In this document: one piece after another, positions 1-8,550 of the stretch | How positions within the stretch are numbered: position 1 is the first letter of the stretch | Layout of the letters: each line of letters opens with the position of its first letter | Notes under the pieces: model-generated | Told to the model about the DNA's origin: nothing | Databases searched by the model: none | What the model saw: only the letters and a program-made list of their open reading frames with translations | NCBI RefSeq assembly: GCF_016123485.1 | Contig: NZ_JADCKQ010000020.1 | Span: forward strand, 1-43,207 | Direction of reading: 5' to 3' | Source of the DNA: Halocynthiibacter styelae | Lineage (GTDB): Bacteria > Pseudomonadota > Alphaproteobacteria > Rhodobacterales > Rhodobacteraceae | Length of the DNA stretch: 43,207 nucleotides | Translations under genes and position numbers: made by a program

Positions 1-95
1 GCCTCGGCTATAACTTCGGCCGCTTCTCTGATGACCTCGCAGACATCACACAGGACGACAAAGGCGCATTCATTAACATAATCGCCAAGTTCTGA
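1..95 (+). CDS. C-terminal end of a probable outer-membrane protein (partial)
   Basis: The frame beginning at base 3 is open from the window edge to a TGA at 93-95 and encodes about 30 residues. The tail is rich in alternating aromatic and small residues (GYNFGRFSDDL... INIIAKF) and ends in phenylalanine, as the last strand of an outer-membrane beta-barrel commonly does. A hairpin follows within 10 bases of the stop, which supports a real gene end. The body of the gene lies outside the window, so the family cannot be named. A C-terminal aromatic alone is not proof of a barrel. Confidence 0.5.
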   Translation, partial: LGYNFGRFSDDLADITQDDKGAFINIIAKF

Positions 96-103
96 ACAAA
101 AAA

Positions 104-129
104 CTCCCCCGGGGATTATACCGGGGGAG
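104..129. terminator. Strong hairpin after the partial gene
   Basis: Perfect 9-bp stem CTCCCCCGG / CCGGGGGAG (104-112 and 121-129) with an 8-base loop. A run of A precedes it on the + strand, so a U-tract would follow it only in minus-strand transcripts. On the + strand it is a GC-rich hairpin without a U-tail, which alphaproteobacteria often use. It can plausibly serve both directions. Confidence 0.65.
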
Positions 130-1014
130 AATAGAGCTGAGTACCACCAGTTTGATGAGCTTGCCAACGTAGGCAGAGATGTGAAGTTTGGTGTGGTTGT
201 ATTGCAATTTCATGTTCCTTTATTGATGGAAAGGAAATGGAAACGTCGCAGTTTGGACCGAAAGATTCAGGTGAACTTTTTCTGCACCGATGCAGGTAAG
301 GCGGCACTTTGACCAGTACACCTACAGATGTATTTTTTGCTTCCAATTGATCAGAATCTCTGCGCATGCGACAAGAAAATAAGATTAAGTAGGGGTGGTA
401 AATATTTGAAAATTATCGTAAAAATTAAATTTGAAAGTGATGGGGGATTGGAGCGTTTATCAGGAAGTTGGTTTCGCCGTTCACTCGGCCTTCGAGATGC
501 GGAAAACTGCGGCAATACCGGTTTTTCACATCCCTGCGCCAAAGGGCATATGTAAGCGCATCATACCGAGTAACTTCGGCAGGGTGCTCGACAGCTTCAA
601 ATTTCTCGCCGGCAAAATAATCGACACATTTCAGGGGCTGTGGTTCGCGTAACGCTGACTTTTTTCGAGAAACTTTGTGAACTGTCCGACCGTGATTAAA
701 CCTGTGAAACACAAACTGTCATTGCCATTTCCCGTGTTCTCACAGCCCGCTCTGCGGGGGAAGCGCAGTGACTTGCAGTTCTCTGGTCAAATATGACGGG
801 CTTTCGGGCTTACATGACAGTAGCAAGCCTTTGACGATCTACATGACCCTTCCTTTCCCGAAGAATTTCTATGCAAGCGCCTGAGGGAAGATTCCGGTGC
901 AGGGCACGTCCCGCAAGATAAGTTTTTGGTTTTTTATGTGGCGTGCGATGAGTTGTTTTTGCTCGCGGCCTGACGGCAATGGCCGGGCTGGTGCGGGTGG
1001 GGCCGTCTGGCTTT
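130..1014. other. 885-bp stretch without a recognised gene
   Basis: No ORF here has a recognisable family, a convincing ribosome-binding site and sensible length together. The longest overlapping frames are 425-712 (-) and 431-652 (+). The minus frame has a protein-like composition but I cannot match it to a family, and it may be a decayed gene. A long imperfect inverted repeat, GCCTGACGGC / GCCGTCTGGC (968-977 and 1002-1011), lies directly beyond the stop of the RTX gene and could act as its transcript end. Confidence 0.5.
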
Positions 1015-2856
1015 TCAGTTCCGGGAAAAGGTGAAGATTTCGTCACGCGCCTCTGGTGCAATCGATTTCAGGGCTTCGGTTCCTGTGTAAAGGCTTTCGC
1101 TGGGGGCGCTTTCCGCAAAGATGACTTCATGTTTGTCGAACAGAAGGTGGATATATTCTACCTCCTCAACACAGTCGTCCACAAAAATACCAGGAAGGCC
1201 TGTCAGTTTGATTGCTGCGACAAGCACGGAGTCCTGGTTGAACATGCGTTGGGTAATCTTAGAGGACACCAGCATGCGATGCTGCCGCGATACAAGAAGA
1301 TCACGAACGGAACGGTTGTTCCCCAGGGCACCCGCCATGATCCGGACAGGGCGCAGTTTGGGGTCGTCAAGAAGTTCTGCCTGAGTGACTTTGCGGTGGT
1401 CAATCCAGCGCAGTTTTGCGGTACTTCCGGACGTATTTACAATGTCATCCACGGCAAGATCTTGAATCGCAACCTCTCCGTCAGGGGTTCTAATTCGGGT
1501 ATCTGATGTGAAACAAACAATGCCGGTCTGCTCAAGAAGCGAAGATGCAGAGATCCCGTTGAGAGAGGAAAGCCCGGTGATCGCCCCCCTGGCCAATGCA
1601 GTGTTATCGGAATAATCGCTGTCGTCGGACTGGTTTAAGATCCCGTCATCTGCAAGGTCGGATTCGAACTCTGCCTGGTTGGTATAAAAGGGGGCAAGGT
1701 TGATGAAATCATTGTTGCTGTTGTCACCGTCATCCGCATTGGTTGAATCCGCACCAAAGTCGGTGATTGTGTCGATGCCATCACCTGCGTTGTAGATGAA
1801 CGTATCGTCGCCATCGCCCCCGGTGATCGTGTCATCACCTGCGTTGCCCTCAATCGTATCGCTCCCAAGCCCGCCATCGATTGTGTCGTCGCCATCCCGA
1901 CCGGAAATTGTATCTGCGCCACCGGCCCCTTCAAGGATGTTGTCCCCGGACGTACCATTGATTGTATCATTGCCGGCACTGCCAATTGCATTCTCGAAAT
2001 TGGCAACCGTTTCCGTCGCACCTGCATTGCCATTTAGCAGGGCAGTTTCGGCTTCCAGATCCAGTTCGACAAATTCACTGGAGCTTCCAAACGAGGTTTC
2101 ATAGGAAACCGTATCGATCCCGGTGCCACCATCCAGATTGTCTGTTCCAAAACCGCCATCAATCGTGTCATTGCCGGATCCGCCGTCAACAGTATCCGTG
2201 CCGACGCTGGCGTTGATTGTGTCATCGCCCCTGTTCCCATGAATGATATCATTGGGACCATCTGCGCCGTCGATAATGTCGCCGCCATTGTCGGTAGCCT
2301 GACCAGAGTCATCATATCCAACGCCCATGACTTCGCCGGTATCTTCACCATCGACGATACCATCAGAGGGTGTTTCGCCTGTCAGATTAATATCATCATA
2401 GGACGATATTCCGAGTGCCCGAACACTCGTAAGGGGAATGCTATTTACCGAAACGGATGTCACGCCCTGATTGAATTGATTTTGCAAAGCATCTGGAATT
2501 GCAAGGAATGTATCGTCAGAGGTGGTTTGAAAAACGTTTAAGTTGAGATTATTTGTCGAACCATCTGCAAAAGTAACCGTGGTTGTCACAGCCTGAATTG
2601 CATCCACAGTCGCAGAACCATTTCTTGAGCCAGCATCATATTGTATTTGAGACGAACCCAGACCTGATGGATTGTGATCTGTTGTTAAAAGAATTGCTGA
2701 AGCACTGGGAATGTCGATTGTGCTCACGTCGCTCGATAGTGGGCTGCCTGAACTGCCTACAAGTGCCGAGGAATTTTCATTGGGTCCAGTCGAAGTCCCC
2801 TCAATAGGATCGATGATTGGCAGATTGCCAAGAAAGAAAACTTGAATATTCACCAT
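1015..2856 (-). CDS. RTX calcium-binding protein with C-terminal Hint domain
   Basis: 613-residue protein. Residues 1-185 form a non-repetitive, Ser/Thr/Asn-rich head starting MVNIQVFFLGNL. Residues about 190-255 and 290-360 hold RTX nonapeptides of the GGxGxDxhx type (GGSGNDTIDGG, GDGDDTIDGG), which bind calcium and typically mark type I secreted or surface proteins. From Cys448 (CFTSDTRIRTPDGEV) to about residue 590 is a Hint (hedgehog/intein) module with the usual LVSRQHRML and EYIHLLFDKHEVIFAE blocks. Hint modules of this class can self-process, so N-terminal release is possible but inferred. No signal peptide is visible, as expected for type I export. A good ribosome site (GAGGGATC) precedes the ATG. 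No secretion ABC transporter is nearby. A paralogue with the same head lies at 40872. Confidence 0.9.
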   Translation of the reverse strand: MVNIQVFFLGNLPIIDPIEGTSTGPNENSSALVGSSGSPLSSDVSTIDIPSASAILLTTDHNPSGLGSSQIQYDAGSRNGSATVDAIQAVTTTVTFADGSTNNLNLNVFQTTSDDTFLAIPDALQNQFNQGVTSVSVNSIPLTSVRALGISSYDDINLTGETPSDGIVDGEDTGEVMGVGYDDSGQATDNGGDIIDGADGPNDIIHGNRGDDTINASVGTDTVDGGSGNDTIDGGFGTDNLDGGTGIDTVSYETSFGSSSEFVELDLEAETALLNGNAGATETVANFENAIGSAGNDTINGTSGDNILEGAGGADTISGRDGDDTIDGGLGSDTIEGNAGDDTITGGDGDDTFIYNAGDGIDTITDFGADSTNADDGDNSNNDFINLAPFYTNQAEFESDLADDGILNQSDDSDYSDNTALARGAITGLSSLNGISASSLLEQTGIVCFTSDTRIRTPDGEVAIQDLAVDDIVNTSGSTAKLRWIDHRKVTQAELLDDPKLRPVRIMAGALGNNRSVRDLLVSRQHRMLVSSKITQRMFNQDSVLVAAIKLTGLPGIFVDDCVEEVEYIHLLFDKHEVIFAESAPSESLYTGTEALKSIAPEARDEIFTFSRN

Positions 2857-3260
2857 TTTGATCCCTCATATTTTTCTTCGCGACCTACCTTCGGGCTGAA
2901 CAGAATCGTGCAAAGTTCGAAGGTAATCCAATCAGGCGATTGTGCTGTTTCACAGGTTTCTTAAAACGTGCATTTAGAAACCCTGCTCACGAGGTTTAAA
3001 TTTATGTGAGAAGGGTGTTTAAAATAACGTTGCAAATTTGGATTTCAATTGAGGCTTGAGTTTAAATATCCTTTTAAGATCAGCGCCATGAAGGTGATTT
3101 ACAGAATTGTTGTTATTGAAACGATTTCCTGTAGTTTGTGTCCATCGCAGTGCTTTGGGGCACGAGCTATTGGCTTCGATATTCAGTATCCTGGTAGGTA
3201 GCAGGCCGCATTTTGAAGCGGTAATATTCAATATTAAATCTCTCATAATGGGAAGGTGAG
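2857..3260. promoter_or_regulatory. Divergent intergenic region, RTX gene / LysR gene
   Basis: 404 bp of AT-rich DNA between two divergent starts, so both promoters must lie here. The LysR gene has a Shine-Dalgarno-like GGAAGGTGAG at 3251-3260, directly before its ATG. I see no perfect palindrome and no credible gene. The only frame of note (3019-3246, -) has no ribosome site and no recognisable product. Confidence 0.45.
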
Positions 3261-4220
3261 ATGTTGAATTTAAACTTACGTCATTTACGTTGCTTTATCG
3301 AAGTCATGGTCACCGGTTCCATGATATCCGCAGCCGACAACCTTGGACGGACACAACCTTCAATTAGCCGTGCAATTAAGGAACTTGAAAATCAACTTCA
3401 AAAAGAGTTGTTTATTTCTGTCCAGGGACACCTGCGCCCAACCAGTCATTCAATATCTCTGCTACCCAAAGCGCAATCTATTTTAAAATCGTTCGAAGTC
3501 TTCTGGGACGACGCGAAAAATGACAAATCTGAAGAAACTGAAAAGACTAAGATCGCTGGAATGCCAGCGTTTACGGCTTCTTTTTTGCCGCATTTGGTAT
3601 CGATCTATTCAGATAAGTACAGGGAAACTGCTTTCGATATATCCACACTTCACTGGCAGAACATAGTGGAAACTATGGCAACCGGGCAATATCATTATGG
3701 GTTTTCAGAAGCCGCCGCTGACACGTCTTTTGTAAACAGTACCAATTTTGAACTGCCAACTTTGATTGCCCTTGCAAAAGATGATCCGCTTGCAACTGAA
3801 GATGTGATCATTCCAAGGCAACTGCAAATGCGTAAGATCGTTTTACAACCCAGACGGCATCTGCATGGACAGCTGATACATGAAGCTCTGCGAAGCAGTG
3901 GGGAGGGTATTGAAATTGCTTCCGAAGTCACAACGTATCAGTCCGCATTGCCGTTTGTGCGCGCGGGAAAAATCTGTGCATGTTGTGACGCAATGACAGT
4001 ACAGGGATATCTTTTGAATAACGCACAGCAGAACAATCTGATCTTCAAAAAATTCATTCCGGAAATTTATTTACCGTCATTATTCATGCGCACAAAAGGG
4101 GCTTCTCTCTCTGAGCCTGCAGAATATTTTATTGAATATGTACTTTCGTGCATTAAAGCGATCATTTCCAATCCGACTGAAAAGCTGGATTGTCAGAGAT
4201 ATCTGACAACGCAAGTATAA
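3261..4220 (+). CDS. LysR-family transcriptional regulator
   Basis: 319 residues, typical LysR length. Residues 5-64 form the winged helix-turn-helix (LNLRHLRCFIEVMVTGS, then AADNLGRTQPSISRAIKELE). The remainder is the two-lobed effector-binding domain. It stands alone, divergent from the RTX gene and convergent with the second LysR gene. LysR proteins usually act on the divergent neighbour, so control of the RTX gene is an inference. The effector domain contains an unusual Cys-rich stretch (KICACCDAM). The sequence is more AT-rich than the TRAP operon downstream, consistent with a different origin. Confidence 0.88.
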   Translation: MLNLNLRHLRCFIEVMVTGSMISAADNLGRTQPSISRAIKELENQLQKELFISVQGHLRPTSHSISLLPKAQSILKSFEVFWDDAKNDKSEETEKTKIAGMPAFTASFLPHLVSIYSDKYRETAFDISTLHWQNIVETMATGQYHYGFSEAAADTSFVNSTNFELPTLIALAKDDPLATEDVIIPRQLQMRKIVLQPRRHLHGQLIHEALRSSGEGIEIASEVTTYQSALPFVRAGKICACCDAMTVQGYLLNNAQQNNLIFKKFIPEIYLPSLFMRTKGASLSEPAEYFIEYVLSCIKAIISNPTEKLDCQRYLTTQV

Positions 4221-4327
4221 TGTGACGAAAACCGACACTTAGGTATCTCAAAATTTGTGGCTTTTGACCATCTAATTAGGGTGTATCCCGGCCCAACAGG
4301 GCAGGGTGCATGTGGCCTGGTCGATAT

Positions 4328-5248
4328 TCATACATGTTTTTCAAGCTTTTCCAATTCATGTGAAAGGCGTTCTGCGAATTCCGCTGCAAGGACGGATGCA
4401 GGGCGGTGGGCTGGTTGTAGGATGGATACTTCAAGAAACACACCTGGTTGGAAGGGACGGAAAACGACAGGACGGGGTTCGGGTGCGAGACGGGCGTAGC
4501 CGGCGGCAGAGATCGGATCGCAAATGCAATAGCACAAAGACCGTTCAACCATCATGAGCGCCGGCTGAAATGTTCTTAGCTCAAAACGATGTACAAATTT
4601 TGCCCTTTGTTTTGCAAAGGCCGCCCGTGTGGCAATCAGATTGGGGTGCCCACCTTGCAGGGCCGCCATGGGTTTTCCGTTCAGGTCCCTTGCTTCGATA
4701 CACTCCTTTTGTGCAAGGGGATCATGCCGGGGAATGGCGCAGAGACATTTAAGCTTAAAGTCGCGTGTCTGTATCCCGGGATTGGCGGCAGAGGTTTCAG
4801 CCAGGCCGATGTCATATTGTTGCGAGGCCACCCATTCCGTCACCACAGATGAGGCGCGCATCATCAAAGACGCGTCCACCTGGGGACGCCCCTGAAGGAA
4901 ATCCCCAAGCAGTTGTGGCATCAGCATATCAGCGGCGGCTGGCATACATGCGATGTTCAGGCGCCCTTTGGTCAGGTTACCAATTTCATGCATCGTTCGG
5001 GTCGAAAGGGCGAGGCGATCAAGGATGGCTTCTGCGTCGTTTAAAAAGAACTGCGCTTCGGGGGTAGGGACCATCCGGCCTTTTTGGCGGCGAAATAACG
5101 TCAGCCCCAGTTCGCTTTCCAGGTTGGCGATCAGAGCGCTGACAGCAGGTTGTGTTCTGTTAAGGATTCGCGCGGCATCAGACGCAGAACCACTGCGCAT
5201 GACCTCTCTGAAGGCTTGGAGTTGGCGAAAGCTGATGTTGTTAAGCAT
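4328..5248 (-). CDS. LysR-family regulator, probable controller of the TRAP/dehydrogenase operon
   Basis: 306 residues. The N-terminal winged helix-turn-helix (SFRQLQAFREVMRSGS, AARILNRTQPAVSALIANLE) is followed by a LysR substrate domain. It is transcribed away from dctQ with only about 135 bp between the starts, the classic LysR/target arrangement, and that gap contains a perfect 7+1+7 palindrome at 5276-5290. The effector is probably the compound imported and oxidised by the operon. No strong Shine-Dalgarno sequence precedes the ATG at 5246-5248, but that start gives the expected LysR N-terminus. Confidence 0.9.
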   Translation of the reverse strand: MLNNISFRQLQAFREVMRSGSASDAARILNRTQPAVSALIANLESELGLTLFRRQKGRMVPTPEAQFFLNDAEAILDRLALSTRTMHEIGNLTKGRLNIACMPAAADMLMPQLLGDFLQGRPQVDASLMMRASSVVTEWVASQQYDIGLAETSAANPGIQTRDFKLKCLCAIPRHDPLAQKECIEARDLNGKPMAALQGGHPNLIATRAAFAKQRAKFVHRFELRTFQPALMMVERSLCYCICDPISAAGYARLAPEPRPVVFRPFQPGVFLEVSILQPAHRPASVLAAEFAERLSHELEKLEKHV

Positions 5249-5275
5249 TGTTTTACCACATTTTTTTGCCAGACT

Positions 5276-5290
5276 ATAAGGTAACCTTAT
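5276..5290. promoter_or_regulatory. Palindromic operator candidate for the divergent LysR regulator
   Basis: Perfect inverted repeat ATAAGGT-A-ACCTTAT. Its T-N(11)-A spacing is compatible with a LysR recognition site. It sits 28 bp from the LysR start and about 95 bp before dctQ. Confidence 0.55.
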
Positions 5291-5384
5291 TTCATAATCA
5301 ATTTAATTGCTTTGACCCTTTACCCCACTGTCGCCATGCTTTCCGGCAACTTGGGCCGCATCAATTGCGGTGGGGGAGGGAAAA

Positions 5385-5867
5385 ATGGATCGGATAGCCA
5401 GTGTCATTCTGACGGTGTTGATCTGCGTGGTTGCGTTGGGTCAATTTGTTCAGGTGATCACCAGATATGTCTTGGAAATACCGGTCATGGGATTGGAAGA
5501 GAGCCTGCTCTATCCAACGATGTGGCTGTATATGTTGGGGGCGGTGAATGCCTCGCGGGAGAACACGCACATCAGCGCAAATGTGCTTGAGATCTTCCTA
5601 AGCACCGAAAAACAGCAGCAGTTTTTGGCGGTCATCAGTCACACGATCAGCATCGTGATTGGCCTGTGGCTGACCAGCTGGGCCTGGGATTTCACGCAAT
5701 ATTCCATCCGTGTCTGGCGCGAAAGCCCAACCCTGTACCTGCCGACATTCTATGTCGATATCTCGTTGATGGTCGGCTTGGTTTTGATGATGATCTTCAC
5801 CGCCTGGCATCTTTTGATCAGCCTGCGCACCTTAATCACCCCATCTTCGGAGACCCAAAATGGTTGA
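5385..5867 (+). CDS. dctQ: TRAP transporter small membrane subunit (DctQ type)
   Basis: 160 residues with four hydrophobic segments (about residues 5-27, 40-60, 80-105, 125-148), the usual DctQ topology. With DctM it forms the inner-membrane part of a TRAP transporter, which uses an ion gradient and a periplasmic binding protein to import organic acids or amino-acid-like solutes. An in-frame GTG exists at 5370, but the GGGGGAGGG at 5371-5379 is a good ribosome site for the ATG at 5385, so I start there. It overlaps dctM by 8 bases, implying translational coupling. The family is recognised from the conserved ...EESLLYPTMWLYMLGA... region. The substrate cannot be read from this subunit. Confidence 0.88.
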   Translation: MDRIASVILTVLICVVALGQFVQVITRYVLEIPVMGLEESLLYPTMWLYMLGAVNASRENTHISANVLEIFLSTEKQQQFLAVISHTISIVIGLWLTSWAWDFTQYSIRVWRESPTLYLPTFYVDISLMVGLVLMMIFTAWHLLISLRTLITPSSETQNG

Positions 5868-7158
5868 AATTGCACTTCTTGCGGTTGCGGTTCTCGTGAT
5901 CCTTCTGACTTTGGGCGTGCCACTGCCTTACTGTTTTGGTGGCGGGTTGATGGTGATGTATTTCCTTGGTGATGTTGTCATGAAGGGCAATATGCTTTGG
6001 GGGGTTCAGCAGCTTGGTAACCCTGTTTTGCTGGCGATTCCGTTGTTTGTGCTGGCGGGGACGATCATGTCTGTGTCGGGCATTGCGGCGGCTTTGCTGA
6101 ACTTCGTGAACATCTTTATCGGCCATTTGCGCGGCGGTTTGGGCGTGGTTGCGACCGTGTCTTGTGCGCTGATCGGTGCGATTTCAGGTTCAGGCCTGAC
6201 GGGTGTTGCAGCAATTGGTCCCCTGTTGATCCCAGAGATGGAAAAGCAAGGGTATCCGCGCGCATATGCAACAGCCTTGATCGCGAACGCATCCCTTCTG
6301 GGCCTGTTGATCCCGCCATCCGTAACGATGATTGTTTACGGCTGGGTGACAGATACTTCCATCCTTGCCTGTTTCCTCGCGACACTTGGGCCAGGCCTGT
6401 TGATCATGACCAGCTTTTCCATTGTGAACATTCGCATGGCACGTAAATTTCCGCTGAAGCTGGACGAACCTTTGAAAGGCAAAGCATTCGTTGCCGAAGC
6501 CACGTCTCGCGGCTTCAAAGCGACGCCGGCCTTGTTGATGCCTGTGATCATTCTGGGCGGGATTTACGGCGGCATCATGACCCCAACAGAGGCGGCGGCC
6601 GTGGCGGTGATCTACGCGATCCCGGTTGGGTTCCTGATCTACAAAGGTCTGAATGTTTCGACCTTCTTTGGCGCAGGGCGTGAGGCGGCGACATCTGTGG
6701 GCGCGATCATGTTGATGATCCTGTTTTCCATGATCCTGAGCCAAATGTTCGTATTGGAAAGCGTGCCGCAAGCCCTGGTTGAAGCGATCTTTTCGATCAC
6801 AGAAAACAAGATTTTACTGCTGATCTTGATCAACATCCTGTTGTTCCTGGTGGGCATGGTTGTGAACGATGTGACCGCGATTATCCTGATTGCACCGCTG
6901 CTTTTGCCCTTGATGCAAGCCATCGGCATCAGCCCGATCCAATTCGCAGCGATCATGGGCGTGAACACCGCAATGGGCGGGGTGACCCCACCCTATGCAT
7001 CGATCCTATATCTCGGCGCGCGCATTGGTCAGGTGCCAGTCACCCAGGTCATTCGTCCTGCTATGACACTGATTTTGTTGGGCTATCTGCCGGTCGTGTT
7101 TTTGACCAGTTTCTGGCCTGACCTGTCGCTCGGGTTGCCGCGTTTCTTTGGCTACTGA
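5860..7158 (+). CDS. dctM: TRAP transporter large permease (DctM type)
   Basis: 432 residues, about a dozen hydrophobic segments throughout, the expected size and topology for the DctM channel subunit. Typical blocks include AISGSGLTGVAAIGPLLIPEM, the proline-rich LIPPSVTMIVYG, and GVNTAMGGVTPPYASILYL near the C-terminus. It starts inside the last codons of dctQ. Partners are DctQ upstream and the binding protein 40 bp downstream. Together they would import the substrate of the dehydrogenase encoded next. Confidence 0.93.
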   Translation: MVEIALLAVAVLVILLTLGVPLPYCFGGGLMVMYFLGDVVMKGNMLWGVQQLGNPVLLAIPLFVLAGTIMSVSGIAAALLNFVNIFIGHLRGGLGVVATVSCALIGAISGSGLTGVAAIGPLLIPEMEKQGYPRAYATALIANASLLGLLIPPSVTMIVYGWVTDTSILACFLATLGPGLLIMTSFSIVNIRMARKFPLKLDEPLKGKAFVAEATSRGFKATPALLMPVIILGGIYGGIMTPTEAAAVAVIYAIPVGFLIYKGLNVSTFFGAGREAATSVGAIMLMILFSMILSQMFVLESVPQALVEAIFSITENKILLLILINILLFLVGMVVNDVTAIILIAPLLLPLMQAIGISPIQFAAIMGVNTAMGGVTPPYASILYLGARIGQVPVTQVIRPAMTLILLGYLPVVFLTSFWPDLSLGLPRFFGY

Positions 7159-7198
7159 GCAAATCCAATCACCATCATCATCCCAGGAGGAGAATAAA

Positions 7199-8191
7199 AT
7201 GATGAATTACCTTAAGTCCACATGTCTGGCTGCGGCCGTATTGGTCACCGCTGGCGTTGCAACCGCTGACACGCTGAAAGTCAGCCACATCCGCCCACAA
7301 GGCGCGACCATCGACAATGAACTGCGTGCGTTTGCGCAAAACCTGTCCGCCGCGACGGATGGCTCACTTGAACTGAACCTGTTCCCAGCCTCTGCTTTGG
7401 GCGATTACACCTCTGTTCAGGAACGCATTTCTGTTGGCGCGATCGACATGGCTGTGCAACCTGCGGCGACCGCTGTTGACCGTCGTATGCAGATTTCTGC
7501 TTTCCCATATGTTGCGGCAAGCTGGGCCGAAGCACAGGCGATCTACGGCCCAGGTGGCGCAATCCACGCGGCGATGAAAGACCTTTATGCTGAGCAAGAC
7601 ATCACCATGTTGGCGGCATATCCCGTGTATTTCGGTGGCGTTGCCCTGAACACTGATGCGGTAAATCCAGGTGACCCAACTGCCGCCAAGGGTATCAAAG
7701 TACGCGTTCCTGGCATCAAAAGCTTCCAGCTGACCGCAGATGCTTTGGGTTACATCAGCTCCCCCATCCCGTTCTCAGAAGCGTTCACTGCCGTTCAAAC
7801 CGGTGTTGTTGATGGCGTTGTTGGGTCCGGTGCCGAAGGGTATTACGCATCTTTCCGTGATGTGACTACGACTTATGTGCCTGTAAACACACACTTTGAA
7901 GTATGGTACATGATCATCAATTCTGAATCTCTGGCAGACCTGAGCGACACAGATCGCGCAGCTTTGGAAGCGGCGGCGCTTGAATTTGAAGCGACACGTT
8001 GGGAAACCGCAGAAGCAGATCAGGGCGCGTTTGAACAGCGTTTGGCAGACAATGGCGCAACGATTGTTGCCCTCAGCGACGAAGAACTTGCAACTACCGC
8101 TGCACATGTACGTGAATTGGTTTGGCCAGAAGTCCTGAACGATGTTGGCCAAGAATGGGGTCAAGCGATCCTTGATCAAATCGGTAACTAA
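7199..8191 (+). CDS. dctP: TRAP transporter periplasmic substrate-binding protein (DctP type)
   Basis: 330 residues. The signal peptide (MMNYLKSTCLAAAVLVTAG, cleavage probably after VATA) is followed by a TRAP binding-protein fold. AFTAVQTGVVDGVVGSG contains the QTGVVDG block typical of DctP. The frame is open further upstream, but the ATG at 7199 has AGGAGGAG seven bases before it and yields a clean signal peptide. A stem-loop follows at 8203-8224, which may give this abundant component a higher transcript level than the enzymes downstream. The ligand is unknown. By context it is an amino acid or opine-like compound. Confidence 0.92.
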   Translation: MMNYLKSTCLAAAVLVTAGVATADTLKVSHIRPQGATIDNELRAFAQNLSAATDGSLELNLFPASALGDYTSVQERISVGAIDMAVQPAATAVDRRMQISAFPYVAASWAEAQAIYGPGGAIHAAMKDLYAEQDITMLAAYPVYFGGVALNTDAVNPGDPTAAKGIKVRVPGIKSFQLTADALGYISSPIPFSEAFTAVQTGVVDGVVGSGAEGYYASFRDVTTTYVPVNTHFEVWYMIINSESLADLSDTDRAALEAAALEFEATRWETAEADQGAFEQRLADNGATIVALSDEELATTAAHVRELVWPEVLNDVGQEWGQAILDQIGN

Positions 8192-8202
8192 GGCAATCGT
8201 TT

Positions 8203-8224
8203 GGGGGAGACACCTGTTTCCCCC
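8203..8224 (+). terminator. Intercistronic stem-loop after dctP
   Basis: GGGGGA (8203-8208) and TCCCCC (8219-8224) can pair around a 10-base loop in the 56-bp gap. No U-tract follows, so it is more likely a processing or attenuation element than a full stop. Such hairpins after binding-protein genes often stabilise the upstream message. Confidence 0.5.
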
Positions 8225-8247
8225 ATTCAACCCGAAAGGAGGCACCA

Positions 8248-8550
8248 ATGTTCAGATCTCTTAAAACCGACACCGATCCACAGGTCAGCGTGACCGTGAA
8301 TGGACAGGTGGTAGAGGTGCCACTGGGGCAAACTGTATGGTCGGCTTTGGCCTTATCCGGGCAAACATCCACTCGTAAAGCCGCCCTAAGTGGACAAGAT
8401 CGCAGCGCTTATTGTGCGATGGGTGTTTGTTTTGAATGCCTTGTGGAAATTGATGGCCAATCCAATCAGCAAGCGTGTTTGCGTCAAGTGGCGGATGGTA
8501 TGCATATTTCCACCCAAGTCATTACTGAGAATACGAAAGCAGATCTGTAA
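8248..8550 (+). CDS. (2Fe-2S) ferredoxin-like subunit of a flavin dehydrogenase (HcnA/LhpE-like)
   Basis: 100 residues. A plant-type ferredoxin fold is indicated by the cluster motif C-x4-C-x2-C-x11-C (CAMGVCFEC, then QQACLRQV, residues about 57-76). Proteins of this size form the small electron-transfer subunit of heterotrimeric hydrogen cyanide synthase (HcnA), D-hydroxyproline dehydrogenase and related opine/amino-acid dehydrogenases, and resemble the N-terminal domain of sarcosine oxidase alpha. AAAGGAGG is a strong ribosome site. The stop overlaps the next start by one base. The two genes downstream encode the matching large subunits. Confidence 0.88.
   Translation: MFRSLKTDTDPQVSVTVNGQVVEVPLGQTVWSALALSGQTSTRKAALSGQDRSAYCAMGVCFECLVEIDGQSNQQACLRQVADGMHISTQVITENTKADL

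Noticed and set aside
979-1506. 175-residue + strand ORF
   Set aside because: Antisense to the Hint domain, which has clear motifs on the minus strand.
1796-2104. Serine/proline-rich + strand ORF
   Set aside because: Antisense shadow of the RTX repeats.
1740-2290. Regularly spaced short repeats resembling a CRISPR array or minisatellite
   Set aside because: They encode RTX nonapeptides in a single open frame. The period is 27 bases or multiples and there are no unique spacers.
3019-3246. 75-residue minus ORF upstream of the LysR gene
   Set aside because: No ribosome site and no recognisable product, and it occupies the promoter region.
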